A DNA stretch of 54,171 nucleotides, taken from positions 1-54,171 of the forward strand of contig JAERSO010000064.1 of the NCBI GenBank assembly GCA_016845585.1, given 5' to 3'. This DNA comes from Acidimicrobiaceae bacterium. GTDB taxonomy: Bacteria; Actinomycetota; Acidimicrobiia; Acidimicrobiales; Aldehydirespiratoraceae. Below, in pieces: positions 37,346 to 46,127 of the stretch. A program made the position numbers and the translations under genes. The notes under the pieces were generated by a model. It saw only the letters and a program-made list of their open reading frames with translations, was not told the DNA's origin and did no database searches. How positions within the stretch are numbered: the stretch's first letter is position 1; each line of letters begins with the position of its first letter.

Positions 37346-37468
37346 TCGTCAAGTCTGGAGGCTGTGGACAACAGTGCCAACCGAATTTCCGGCAAAGCCT
37401 CCGGCCATGAGTCGCCCGGACGTCGCCGGCGAGCGCAAGCGGTGCCGCTGGTGTGCCAAGGTCTGGTG

Positions 37469-38210
37469 ATGTCACGACATCGGTTGAACGTGATCGGTCA
37501 TCGGGGCGCGTCTCACGAGGCACCCGAGAACACCATGGCATCGTTTCGTCGGGCGCTCGAGCTCGCGCTGACGGGATCGAATTCGATGTCCAGCTCACCA
37601 CGGATGGCCACGCGGTGGTGATGCACGACGCCATGCTCGATCGAACGACCAGTGGATTCGGCCCCGTGTTCGACGCGACGCTCGCAGAGCTCCGAACCCT
37701 CGATGCGGGTGCATGGTTTCATCCCGAGTTCACCGGCGAGCGGGTGCCGACTCTCGACGAGGTCTGGCGCTACCGGCCGGGATCTTCGAGTTGGAGACCA
37801 AGGGCTGGGGGCGAGCACTCATGGATGCGGTGATCGATGCCGTCGACCGGGCCGAACTGTATGACCGGGCGAAGTTCACCGGGTGGAATCACTCGATGCT
37901 CTGCCGGCTGAAGGCGAGCCGCCCCGACGCCACGATCGGTCTGTTCACCCAACGGCCACAATCATGGATGAACGAGACGGTGTTCGAGCAGTACGTGCTG
38001 GGGACGGCGGAGACGGCGGATTTCGACGCGGTGCACGTCTACGCCGGAGCGATCACGACGTCGATCGCCGATGGACTTCGCGATCGCCATTGCGTCGCCC
38101 ACGCGAACGACGCGGTCGATCGGGACGACGTCCAGCGGGCCATGGAGGCCGAAGCGTTCTCGATGTCGGCCAACGACGTCGCGATGGCGATGTCGGTCGT
38201 CGGGACATGA
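37469..38210 (+). pseudogene. Glycerophosphodiester phosphodiesterase with two frameshifts
   Basis: Three pieces of one GDPD read in three frames. Piece 1 (from ATG 37469): NVIGHRGASHEAPENTMASF, with the catalytic HRG and ENT. Piece 2 (from ~37565): ADGIEFDVQLTTDGHAVVMHDAML, with metal ligands E and D and the catalytic His. Piece 3 (from ~37765): LALPAGIFELETKGWG to the C-terminus at 38210. Each shift is explained by loss of one base in a 2-base run (CTC-G[G]C-GCT and GTC-[C]TG). All catalytic residues survive, so the decay is recent or the bases are sequencing errors. The intact enzyme would split glycerophosphodiesters. Confidence 0.85.
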
Positions 38211-38221
38211 TGGACTGACGC

Positions 38222-39679
38222 ATGGCCACGACCGATCGCCCGAATCTGTTGCTCTTCATGCCCGATCAGCTCCGGGCGGACTCGGTCGGCGCCTTCGGCA
38301 ATCCGGTCGTGCAGACACCCCACATCGACGCGCTTGCCGCGCGGGGAACGATTTTCCCGAACGCCTACGGGCAACACACCGTTTGCAGCCAGAGCCGGGT
38401 CTCGATGTTCACCGGGTGGTATCCACACGTGGCTGGTCATCGCACGCTCACTCACCTGCTCCAGCCGCACGAGCCAAACGTGTTCCGCACGTTGCGCAAC
38501 GGTGGCTACCACGTAGCGTTCGCCGGCGCCCGGGGCGACATGATGGGTCGGGGCGCAGCGGAGGCCTCGACGGACCGGAACGGTTGGACCCGGCCGCCGC
38601 GGCGCCGCGATCTGAGCTTCTTCCGCGGCAGCGCCTTCCCCGAGGATCACAAGTGGTTCTACGCGTTCTACGACGGGCTGATCGAGAACGAGCCGTTCGA
38701 TCTCGACGAGGCCACGGTGCAGACAGCCATCGACTGGATCACCGACGGGATGCCCGAGCCGTGGTGCTTGTTGGTGCCGCTCATCTATCCGCACCCGCCG
38801 TTCGCCGTCCACGAGCCCTGGTTCTCGATGCATGATCGAGCGAACGTGCCGGTGCCGATTCCACCGACTTTCGACGGCAAGCCGCGCTTCTACCGGGCGA
38901 TCCATGATCGCTACGGCCTCGGTCGCCTCGACGAAGACGACTGGCGCGAGCTCGTCGCCACCTACTACGGCATGGTTTCTCGGGTGGATGCTCAGCTCGG
39001 CGCAGTCGTCGATGCCGTGGCCCGAGCCGGTGCTGATGAGTCCACTGTCTCCATGTTCTTCACCGACCACGGCGAGTATCTCGGTGACTACGGCCTCATC
39101 GAGAAATGGATGTCCGGGCTGGATGACTGTCTGACCCGCAATCCCTTGATCATCGCGGACCCTCGCGCGCCACACGGGCAGCGCCACGAGTCGTTCGTGG
39201 AGATGGTCGACCTCACCGCCACGCTCGAGGACTACGCCGGTGTGGATCGCAGCTACACCCACATGGGCAAGTCGCTTCTGCCCGTCCTGTCAGACGCATC
39301 GGACGTTCACCGGGACGCGGCGTTCAGCGAGGGCGGTTTCGTCATGGAGGAGGAGCACCTGCTCGAGAGTGGGAGCGAGGGCCACTACCGACACAAACAG
39401 GAGCTGCAGCACGAGGACACGTCACTGGCCGGTAGGGCGATCTCGGTTCGCACGGCCGAGTGGACCTATGTCGAGCGGCTGTACGAGGGCCCCGAACTCT
39501 ACGACCGAGCGGCCGATCCGGGGGAGACCACGAATCTGGCCGGTGACCCCGAGCACGCCGACATGTGTGGTGAGCTCAAGGGTCGGGTCTTTCGCTGGCT
39601 TTTCGAGACGAGCGACGTGATCCCGTGGGAACAAGACGCCCGCATGGACCGCTCGCTGTTCGCCCAGATGACCGACTGA
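38222..39679 (+). CDS. Sulfatase-family hydrolase
   Basis: A 485-residue alkaline phosphatase-superfamily sulfatase. The N-terminal metal motif is NLLLFMPDQLRADSVG. The catalytic segment HTVCSQSRVSMFTG holds the Cys that is oxidised to formylglycine; position +2 is Gln where Pro or Ala is usual (CxPxR). FFTDHGEYLGDYGLIEKW supplies the second metal-binding part. No signal peptide is visible, so it may be cytoplasmic and might act on a phospho- or sulfo-ester. It starts 11 nt after the GDPD remnant, probably in the same transcript. Confidence 0.9.
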   Translation: MATTDRPNLLLFMPDQLRADSVGAFGNPVVQTPHIDALAARGTIFPNAYGQHTVCSQSRVSMFTGWYPHVAGHRTLTHLLQPHEPNVFRTLRNGGYHVAFAGARGDMMGRGAAEASTDRNGWTRPPRRRDLSFFRGSAFPEDHKWFYAFYDGLIENEPFDLDEATVQTAIDWITDGMPEPWCLLVPLIYPHPPFAVHEPWFSMHDRANVPVPIPPTFDGKPRFYRAIHDRYGLGRLDEDDWRELVATYYGMVSRVDAQLGAVVDAVARAGADESTVSMFFTDHGEYLGDYGLIEKWMSGLDDCLTRNPLIIADPRAPHGQRHESFVEMVDLTATLEDYAGVDRSYTHMGKSLLPVLSDASDVHRDAAFSEGGFVMEEEHLLESGSEGHYRHKQELQHEDTSLAGRAISVRTAEWTYVERLYEGPELYDRAADPGETTNLAGDPEHADMCGELKGRVFRWLFETSDVIPWEQDARMDRSLFAQMTD

Positions 39680-39682
39680 ACG

Positions 39683-39719
39683 AGAAAGCACGCTGGGGTC
39701 AGACCCCAGCGTGCTTTCT
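39683..39719. repeat. GCTGGGGTC-type palindrome, copy 2 (sulfatase/sigma junction)
   Basis: A perfect 37-nt odd palindrome: arm AGAAAGCACGCTGGGGTC, a central A, and the exact reverse complement of the arm. It begins 3 nt after the sulfatase stop and faces the sigma gene stop at 39743. It could terminate both transcripts, but the T-runs are short. Confidence 0.85.
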
Positions 39720-39742
39720 GAAACGTTCAGGCTGTGCGAGTG

Positions 39743-40582
39743 CTACGCCGCGTCGACCGTGTCGGCGATGGTGGCAGCGTGCTCGCGCACGGTGTGGATC
39801 GCACGCTTCACGAGGCGACGGGCGGCCTCGGCAGTGACGCCGAGATCCTCGCCGACCTCACGGTACGAGCGCTTGCGACCGTCGCCGAGACCGAAGCGCT
39901 GCTCGACGGCGTGCTTGGCCCGGGGATCGAGGATGTCGAGCAGGCCGGTGACCATCTCTTCCTCGGCCTTGGCCATGACCTCGACCTCGGGGCCGGGGTT
40001 GGAGTCGGGGAGGAGGTCGACGAGCTCGTTGGAGTCGTCGTCGCCGATGGTGCGATCGAGGCTGGTCGGCGTGGTGAGACGGTGCAGGCGCGCATGCTCG
40101 TCATCGAGTTCGTCGCCATCGCCGGACACGGCACGCAGGGCCGCACGAAGCGAAGCGGAACGGTCGCCGGGGAGACGAACGAGGCTGGCCTTCTGATCGA
40201 GGGCACGGCCGATGGCCTGACGGATCCAGAACGTGGCGTACGTCGAGAACTTGAAGCCCTTGCGCCAGTCGAACTTGTCGACGGCGTGCTCGAGGCCGAG
40301 ATTGCCTTCCTGAATGAGGTCCAGCAGTTCCATGCCGGGGGGCAGCGGGTAGCGGCGGGCGACGCTCACGACGAGGCGGAGGTTGGCCCGGATGAAACGG
40401 TCCTTGGCGGCGGCGGCTTCGCGGATGGCCTTGTCGAGCTCACGGCCCTTCTCACCATCTTCTTTGCGGGCACGGGCTTCGAAGCCCTTTTCGATGATCT
40501 GGCTGAGCTCGCGCTCTTCTTGCGCGTTGAGCAGTGCAACGGCGCCGATCTCGTTCAGGTATTGTCCAACAGAGTCACTCAT
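39743..40582 (-). CDS. RNA polymerase sigma-70 factor, group 2
   Basis: A 279-residue sigma factor. Region 1.2 is SVGQYLNEIGAVALLNAQEE; region 2 is RANLRLVVSVARRYPLPPGM to DLIQEGNLGLEHAVDKFDWRKGFKFSTYATFWIRQAI, with the -10 recognition helix; region 4 ends with SYREVGEDLGVTAEAARRLVKRAIHTVREH, a helix-turn-helix. Region 1.1 is absent and region 3 is short, so this is a non-primary (group 2, SigB/HrdB-like) factor. ATG at 40582 is preferred (GAGAG ribosome binding site); GTG at 40594 is possible. Target genes unknown. Confidence 0.92.
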   Translation of the reverse strand: MSDSVGQYLNEIGAVALLNAQEERELSQIIEKGFEARARKEDGEKGRELDKAIREAAAAKDRFIRANLRLVVSVARRYPLPPGMELLDLIQEGNLGLEHAVDKFDWRKGFKFSTYATFWIRQAIGRALDQKASLVRLPGDRSASLRAALRAVSGDGDELDDEHARLHRLTTPTSLDRTIGDDDSNELVDLLPDSNPGPEVEVMAKAEEEMVTGLLDILDPRAKHAVEQRFGLGDGRKRSYREVGEDLGVTAEAARRLVKRAIHTVREHAATIADTVDAA

Positions 40583-40947
40583 AACATCTCTCACAACGGA
40601 TTTCGCCCATGCGAAATTCCAGGTAGGTGGTATTGCCGGGGAGATCAGGTACCGTGTGCTCGCGTTCAGCGATTACGCGCCGCACTCCGGTCCAGCCGAT
40701 GTATTGAACTACACATCCATGCGTTTGTCCCGTCATTTCTGTATGACGTATGTCACTCGCGTGACGCAGTGTGGGATTTTGCCGCTAGATGACGCGGAAA
40801 ATCGCAATCTCCGATTGCCGAAGATTCTTAGCCAGTGGAAAGGTTCGCGGCATGAATCGACCGAATCCGGCCATTGTCGGCCGTTCTGGCAGTTTCCGAG
40901 GAGGCCCGCAGCAAGCAGACGAGACGATGCGCCTACACTCTCACCCG
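40583..40947. promoter_or_regulatory. Divergent sigma/nadD regulatory region
   Basis: About 365 nt without a credible gene. It is visibly less GC-rich than its surroundings. It contains a hairpin ATTTCGC/GCGAAAT (40600-40617) in the sigma leader, and two overlapping palindromes: TGAC-GTAT-GTCA (40744-40755) and TCAC-TCGC-GTGA (40753-40764). At the right end, TACACT (40934-40939) lies 8 nt before the nadD ATG and is the candidate leaderless -10. Operator roles are inferred. Confidence 0.45.
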
Positions 40948-41544
40948 ATGCATGACGGGTCGGTGCGCAGAATCGGTGTGTTCGGAGGCACCTTCGACCC
41001 TCCGCACCACGGGCACATCTCGATCGCTCAGGAAGTCCGCCACGCACTGCATCTCGACCACGTGTTGATGGTCGTCGCCAATGACCCCTGGCAGAAGAGC
41101 GCGGTGTCAATCGTCTCGCCGGCGTTCCAGCGGCTCGCATTGTGCCACGCCGCGTTCGATCCCGTGGACGGACTCGACGTCTCCGACATCGAGATCCGTC
41201 GCGGCGGCGAGTCCTACACCGCCGACACCCTGGCCTCGCTACGTGACCCCGGCCACGAGTTGTTCCTGATCGTCGGGTCCGATGCCGCGGCCGGACTCGA
41301 CACCTGGAAGCGATCCCATGAGATCCGGGACCTCGCCACCACCGTCGTCGTGGATCGGGGCGGACGCCAGGGAGCGCGCCCGCCGACCGGCTGGCCCCAC
41401 ACGGTGGTGGACGTCCCTGCACTCGAGATCTCATCCAGCGACCTGCGTGCCCGCTTCGGGGCCGGTAGGCCCGTCGACGGGCTTCTCCCGCGCGAGGTCA
41501 CCGAACAGGTCACCGAACGCGGACTCTACGGGAGCGGTCGATGA
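40948..41544 (+). CDS. nadD: Nicotinate-nucleotide adenylyltransferase
   Basis: A 198-residue NadD that adenylates nicotinate mononucleotide in NAD synthesis. GGTFDPPHHGH (13-23) is the nucleotidyltransferase HxGH loop, and EISSSDLRARFG is the second ATP-binding motif (ISSTxIR). The ATG at 40948 is chosen because it lies 8 nt from TACACT and just before homology; ATG 40927 is also in frame. It overlaps the next gene by 4 nt, giving nadD-LytR_C-rsfS, a common actinobacterial trio. Confidence 0.95.
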   Translation: MHDGSVRRIGVFGGTFDPPHHGHISIAQEVRHALHLDHVLMVVANDPWQKSAVSIVSPAFQRLALCHAAFDPVDGLDVSDIEIRRGGESYTADTLASLRDPGHELFLIVGSDAAAGLDTWKRSHEIRDLATTVVVDRGGRQGARPPTGWPHTVVDVPALEISSSDLRARFGAGRPVDGLLPREVTEQVTERGLYGSGR

Positions 41545-42812
41545 CGACGGTCGACGTGCCGCCGGGCGAGGGCCTCTCCGGTGACGGCCCTGAGCTTCGA
41601 GAGCTGGAGGAGCACACCGCCGTACGTCGGCGCCGACGTCGACGCCCGGCCCCCAGGGCGAATCCGTTCTGGCGCTTCATCTTCCCGCTGATGGTGATCG
41701 CCGCCGGCGCCGCCGTTCTGATGTTGTGGCGAACGGGCACCAAGGCAGTGCTCGACTCGACCGACGGTGAGGAATTCACCGTCGTCACCGACGCGACGGC
41801 TCCGGGCTTCGAGGCGTTCGTCGATCCGACGCCCACGATGCTGCTCGTACACACCGATGGCGGTGAGTTGGTCGGAGTGACCGTCCTGGCCCAGACAGCC
41901 CTGGAGAACGGTGGCACGGCAGTGTTGCTTCCCGCTCAACCGGTGCTCGACATCGAGCACGCCGATGAGTTCGCGATGAGCGAGGCCTATGCGGCCGGCG
42001 GGGTCGAGGCCGTCGAGGAGGTCGTCGGCGAGCTCCTCGGGTTCGGGTTCGTCGAACGCGCCGAGCTCGACACCTCCCAACTCCGCGAGTGGATGCGGCT
42101 CGTGGAACCCATCCCGTTCAATGTGCTCGATGACCTCGTCCAGATCACTCCGTCGGGAGACACCGAGGTCTGGCTGGGGCGTGGCCGCAAGGATCTCGAT
42201 GCCGAGGTCGCGGCTGAGATCTACAGCTTCTCGAACCCGGGTGAATCCGCTGCCAACCGGTTGGAGCGACAACTCGACCTGTGGATCGCCTGGATCGATG
42301 CCATCGACCGAGCTGACGATCTCGCGGCAGCGACCTTGCCCTTCGACGACGGACTGTCGCCGTTCCTTCGCGCCCTCGGGGCAGGCACTGCTGACGTATC
42401 GATTCTCACTGCGGATGTCGTCGACGGCGTCGACGGGCGCGAGGCGTTCTTTGCCCTGACGCCGAACCAGCTGGAACTCCTGTCGGAGGTGGCCGACGCC
42501 ATGGTGCCCGTCCCCGTGGCTCCGGCCGGGTCGACCCGATCGACGGTCCGGCTTCTCAACGGCACCGACGACGGCGCCGTCCGCGTCGAAGCGATGGACC
42601 TGCTCATCGATCTCGAGATCACGATCGGGGTGATCGGCAACGCGCTGGAGTTCGGCGTCGAACGGACCACGGTCACCTACTATCGCCGCGAGGCCCAGGC
42701 AGATGCCGAGCGGGCCGCCGCAGCGTTCGGAACTGTCGCCACACTCGTGGAAAACGTCGATCAGCCGGTAGACCTCACCATTGTGATAGGTGCCGATTGG
42801 GAGCCTTCGTGA
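41541..42812 (+). CDS. LytR C-terminal domain protein
   Basis: A 423-residue membrane-anchored protein. A basic cytoplasmic segment (VRRRRRRRP) and one transmembrane helix (~residues 44-62) precede an extracytoplasmic domain that looks like a diverged LytR-CpsA-Psr fold (TMLLVHTDGGELVGVTVLAQ). The C-terminal ~90 residues (STVRLLNGTDDGAVRVEAMDLL) match LytR_C. LCP proteins attach polymers to peptidoglycan; whether this diverged copy is active is unclear because the catalytic Arg/Asp set is not obvious. It sits between nadD and rsfS, with 4-nt overlaps on both sides. Confidence 0.82.
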   Translation: MTTVDVPPGEGLSGDGPELRELEEHTAVRRRRRRRPAPRANPFWRFIFPLMVIAAGAAVLMLWRTGTKAVLDSTDGEEFTVVTDATAPGFEAFVDPTPTMLLVHTDGGELVGVTVLAQTALENGGTAVLLPAQPVLDIEHADEFAMSEAYAAGGVEAVEEVVGELLGFGFVERAELDTSQLREWMRLVEPIPFNVLDDLVQITPSGDTEVWLGRGRKDLDAEVAAEIYSFSNPGESAANRLERQLDLWIAWIDAIDRADDLAAATLPFDDGLSPFLRALGAGTADVSILTADVVDGVDGREAFFALTPNQLELLSEVADAMVPVPVAPAGSTRSTVRLLNGTDDGAVRVEAMDLLIDLEITIGVIGNALEFGVERTTVTYYRREAQADAERAAAAFGTVATLVENVDQPVDLTIVIGADWEPS

Positions 42813-43207
42813 CACATCCTGCGAACCACGAGCCTGACCTGTTGTCGCTCGTGCGTTGTGCCGCTGCGGCGGCCGACGACAAGAAGGCAAGCGAGACGCT
42901 GATCATCGACGTTGGCGACGTGTTCGCCGTGTCCGACTATTTCGTGATCACCAGTGGTGCCAACAGCCGCCAGGTGCACGCCATCGTCGACGAGGTCGAA
43001 GAGCAGGTTCGCAAGAGCGGCGGGCCGAGCCCCGTGCGCGTCGAGGGCATTGACGAACGCGAATGGGTCCTCATGGACTATGGGCCCTTCGTCGTCCACG
43101 TCTTCAACCAGGAACAGCGCGAGTTCTACCAACTCGAGCGGTTGTGGGGCGACCGTCCCCGCGTCAGCTGGGAGCCGAACCTCACCCCGGAGGCGGAGAC
43201 GGCCTAG
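42809..43207 (+). CDS. rsfS: Ribosomal silencing factor RsfS
   Basis: A 132-residue RsfS (Iojap family), which binds L14 and blocks subunit joining in starvation. Motifs: DVFAVSDYFVITSGANSRQV and EREWVLMDYGPFVVHVFNQEQREFY. The GTG at 42809 overlaps the previous stop; a TTG at 42797 would add 4 residues. Its 3' end overlaps the convergent GNAT gene by 4 nt. Confidence 0.95.
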   Translation: MTHPANHEPDLLSLVRCAAAAADDKKASETLIIDVGDVFAVSDYFVITSGANSRQVHAIVDEVEEQVRKSGGPSPVRVEGIDEREWVLMDYGPFVVHVFNQEQREFYQLERLWGDRPRVSWEPNLTPEAETA

Positions 43208-43782
43208 CGCGGGGAGCGCGTCATCGGAAAGAGCGTGACGCCGGGTGCGAACTCGATCTCCTCCACGACCTCGAACCCGTGCCGCTCGTAGAGCGTTCGG
43301 CTTCGTCGCGATGTCGCATCCAGGTGAGCGTGAAAGCCGTCGCGATCACACACGTCGAGCACCCGCCCGATCAGCGCGGAGCCGAGACCCTGGCCGCGGG
43401 CGGCGTCGGTGGCGCCGATGTCGGCCAGGTAGAAGTGGGGCTGGTCGGGGTGGCACTCGTGCATCGCCGCGAACTTCGGGGCGGCTGTCTCCATGATCGC
43501 CGGGTCGCCGTGCTCGGCGAAGATCTCACCGACCGCGGCCTTGTCGGCTTCGATGCCGGGCGGGGACCACAACGCGGCGGCCCGGTCGTCGATGACGTAG
43601 CAGTGGCCGAGAGGGATGAAGGCGGCGAATGCGGTGTCCATGAATGCCCTGACCGCGACGGGGTTCGGATACTCCGGCCGATCAGGATCGGGCCAGAGGT
43701 AGGTCATGAACGGATCCGCGCTGAACGCCTCGGCGAGAACGGCGGCAGCGGTGTCAGCGTCGAGAGGAGTGGCGTGGCGCAT
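43204..43782 (-). CDS. GNAT-family N-acetyltransferase
   Basis: A 192-residue acetyltransferase. IGATDAARGQGLGSALIGRVLD holds the acetyl-CoA loop RGQGLG, and ATSRRSRTLYERHGFEVVEEIEF is the usual end of the fold. The ATG at 43782 starts homology (MRHATPLDADTAAAVLAEAF) and lies 7 nt from a TAGTCT hexamer. In-frame extension upstream is shadow of the thiolase gene. Substrate unknown. Confidence 0.87.
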   Translation of the reverse strand: MRHATPLDADTAAAVLAEAFSADPFMTYLWPDPDRPEYPNPVAVRAFMDTAFAAFIPLGHCYVIDDRAAALWSPPGIEADKAAVGEIFAEHGDPAIMETAAPKFAAMHECHPDQPHFYLADIGATDAARGQGLGSALIGRVLDVCDRDGFHAHLDATSRRSRTLYERHGFEVVEEIEFAPGVTLFPMTRSPR

Positions 43783-43789
43783 CCAGGCG

Positions 43790-43795
43790 AGACTA
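43790..43795 (-). promoter_or_regulatory. Candidate -10 element of GNAT gene (leaderless)
   Basis: TAGTCT on the minus strand, 7 nt before the ATG at 43782. Confidence 0.45.
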
Positions 43796-43845
43796 ACGAC
43801 CGCTAGCGTCAACGCCCGAACCCTGACCCGCGGAGGACACGAACG

Positions 43846-45060
43846 ATGGCGACCTACGGACGAGAAGCCGTGATCTGCGAGCCGGTGCGCACGGCGGTCG
43901 GCCGGGCCGGTGGGATGTTCCGCGATGTGCCCGTCGTGACGCTGGCCGCCACGGTGTTGAAGGGACTCGTCGACAAGGCTGGGATCGATCCGGCCGAGAT
44001 CGACGACGTCGTCCTCGGTCAGGGCTACCCCAATGGCGACGGACCCGCACTGGGACGGGTGGCAGCGCTCGATGCCGGCTTCCCCGTCAGCGTGACCGGG
44101 ATGCAGCTCGACCGACGGTGCGGCTCGGGTCTGCAGTCGTTGGCGATCGCCGCGATGCAGGTGCAGACCGGGGTGAGCGAGATGGTCGTTGCCGGCGGGG
44201 CCGAGAGCATGAGTCAGGTCGAGTTCTATTCGATGGGAATGCGGTACGGCGCCGGTGCCGCCGGGGTGCAACTGCACGACCGTCTCACGCGCGCTCGCAT
44301 TACGGCCGGCGGCGAGTTCCACCCGGTTGAGGGCGGCATGATCGAGACCGCCGAGAACCTCCGCAAGGAATACTCCATTCCTCGCGAGGAACAGGATGAG
44401 TACTCACTGCGGTCCCAACAGCGCGCAGTCGCCGCGATCGAGAACGGAACCTTCGCCGACGAGGTCATTTCGGTGATGGTGAAGGACGAGGCGATCACGG
44501 TCGACGAGCACCCGCGTGCGGACACATCGCTCGAACGCCTCGCCACGTTGCGGGCGATCATGGGGCGCCAGGATCCCGACGCCACCGTTACCGCCGGAAA
44601 CGCGTCGGGACAGAACGACGGTGCGTCGGCGTGCATCGTCACCACGATGGAGAATGCGGAACGACTCGGCCTCCGCCCGCTGGCTCGGCTCGTGAGTTGG
44701 TCGACGGCCGGTGTGGCGCCGGCCACGATGGGCATCGGCCCGGTGCCCGCCACGGAGAAGGCCCTGACCGCGGCCGGTATCACGATGGCCGACCTCGACC
44801 TGATCGAACTCAACGAGGCCTTCGCCGCCCAGGTCCTTGCGGTCACCCGCGAATGGGGCTTCGGAGAGGCGGACTTTGATCGACTCAATGTCCACGGGTC
44901 CGGCATCTCACTCGGTCACCCGATCGGCGCGACCGGCGGCCGAATCCTGGCCACGTTGCTCCGCGAGATGGACCGCCGTGAAGCCCGCTACGGCCTCGAA
45001 ACCATGTGCATCGGCGGTGGCCAAGGCATCGCCGCCGTCTTCGAACGTCTCGACATGTAA
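43846..45060 (+). CDS. Acetyl-CoA acetyltransferase (thiolase)
   Basis: A 404-residue thiolase. The acyl-accepting Cys92 is in LDRRCGSGLQS; NEAFAAQ, GSGISLGHPIGATGGR and CIGGGQG supply the catalytic His and Cys and the oxyanion holes. It cleaves 3-ketoacyl-CoA or condenses acetyl-CoA. A GGAGGA ribosome binding site precedes the ATG, and a TAGCGT hexamer further upstream suggests a leadered transcript. Its stop codon lies inside a 33-nt palindrome shared with the LLM gene end. Confidence 0.93.
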   Translation: MATYGREAVICEPVRTAVGRAGGMFRDVPVVTLAATVLKGLVDKAGIDPAEIDDVVLGQGYPNGDGPALGRVAALDAGFPVSVTGMQLDRRCGSGLQSLAIAAMQVQTGVSEMVVAGGAESMSQVEFYSMGMRYGAGAAGVQLHDRLTRARITAGGEFHPVEGGMIETAENLRKEYSIPREEQDEYSLRSQQRAVAAIENGTFADEVISVMVKDEAITVDEHPRADTSLERLATLRAIMGRQDPDATVTAGNASGQNDGASACIVTTMENAERLGLRPLARLVSWSTAGVAPATMGIGPVPATEKALTAAGITMADLDLIELNEAFAAQVLAVTREWGFGEADFDRLNVHGSGISLGHPIGATGGRILATLLREMDRREARYGLETMCIGGGQGIAAVFERLDM

Positions 45061-45087
45061 CGCTGGGGTCTGACCCCAGCGTTACAT
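45055..45087. repeat. GCTGGGGTC-type palindrome, copy 3 (thiolase/LLM junction)
   Basis: A perfect 33-nt odd palindrome: arm ATGTAACGCTGGGGTC, a central T, and its exact reverse complement. It contains the thiolase stop codon and ends 2 nt before the LLM gene stop. The core matches copies 1 and 2 while the outer arms are different but still self-complementary. Confidence 0.85.
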
Positions 45088-45089
45088 CT

Positions 45090-46127
45090 TCACCGGAACG
45101 CGGGGATGACCTCGTTGCAGAAGAGTTCGAGGGAGCGCTTCTGGGCGTCGTGGTCGAGGCCCATGCTGGCGTAGTAGATGTACTCGTCGACCCCGAGTTC
45201 CTCGTAGATCTTCAGTTTCTCGATGACCCGTTCGGGGTTGCCGAACATGAGATTCTCTTCGAGCATGTCGGGCTGGTAGTGCTCGCGGCCTTCGAGCTCA
45301 TCGAGCGGGATCTCACGCGGGAACCCGTTCTCGACGTCGCCGAGGTTGCGGTAGAGGTTCTCGAACTGGCCGAGTGTTCGAGCGACTGCGCGGATCGCCT
45401 CTCGGCGACCGCTCTCGTCTTCGTAGAGCGCGGTGTGGCGCATCAACGCGAAGATCGGGTCGGCGGTGCCGCTATGCCTCGCGATCGACTCGTCGAGTTG
45501 GCGGCGGTAGAGCTCGGCTTCGGCGTGGGGACGGGTGAACGGCCAGCACATGATGTTGCAGTTGTTCGCGACTGCGTAGTCGTAGGTGATCGGCGCTCGG
45601 GCCGCCACCCACAGGCGAGGATGCGGCTGCTGCACCGGCTTCGGCACCGAAGTCGCAGTCGGGAACTGCCAGAACTCGCCGTCGTGGGCATAGTCGCCCT
45701 CCCACAGCTTCAGCACCGCGGGCAGCATCTCCTGCATGTACTGCCAAGCATCGGTCTGGAGAAGTCCTGGCATCATGCGGTCGAATTCGCGTTGGTAGGC
45801 CCCCGACCCGATGCCGAACTCGAGTCGGCCGCCGCTGATCAGGTCGAGCATCGCTGCCTCACCGGCGAGACTGATCGGATGCCAGTAGGCGGCTACGGCC
45901 ACCGCGCAGCCGAGTCGAATGGTGCTCGTCTCGCCGGCCCACCAGGTGAGGATCTGGAACGGGTTGGGCGCGATGGTCATCTCAAGGGCGTGGTGCTCGG
46001 CGGCCCACACGATGTCGAAGCCGCCGGCCTCGGCCATCTGCACCATCTCGAGGGTGTGGCGGGCGACGGCATCCATCTCGAGGCTGTCATCGAGCCGCTC
46101 CATGTTGATCGCCAGTTGAAACTTCAT
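45090..46127 (-). CDS. LLM-class (luciferase-like) flavin-dependent oxidoreductase
   Basis: A 345-residue TIM-barrel protein of the bacterial luciferase-like monooxygenase superfamily. MAEAGGFDIVWAAEHHALEM, PNPFQILTWWAGETSTIRLGCAV and SGGRLEFGIGSGAYQREFDRM are typical. It uses FMN or F420; the cofactor cannot be decided here. The ATG at 46127 overlaps the Rieske gene stop (ATGA), so ALDH, Rieske and LLM form a tight operon. Probably oxidises an intermediate of the same pathway (inference). Confidence 0.9.
   Translation of the reverse strand: MKFQLAINMERLDDSLEMDAVARHTLEMVQMAEAGGFDIVWAAEHHALEMTIAPNPFQILTWWAGETSTIRLGCAVAVAAYWHPISLAGEAAMLDLISGGRLEFGIGSGAYQREFDRMMPGLLQTDAWQYMQEMLPAVLKLWEGDYAHDGEFWQFPTATSVPKPVQQPHPRLWVAARAPITYDYAVANNCNIMCWPFTRPHAEAELYRRQLDESIARHSGTADPIFALMRHTALYEDESGRREAIRAVARTLGQFENLYRNLGDVENGFPREIPLDELEGREHYQPDMLEENLMFGNPERVIEKLKIYEELGVDEYIYYASMGLDHDAQKRSLELFCNEVIPAFR

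Noticed and set aside
43783..44322. N-terminal extension of the minus-strand GNAT gene
   Set aside because: It is the shadow of the thiolase gene; GNAT homology starts at the ATG at 43782.
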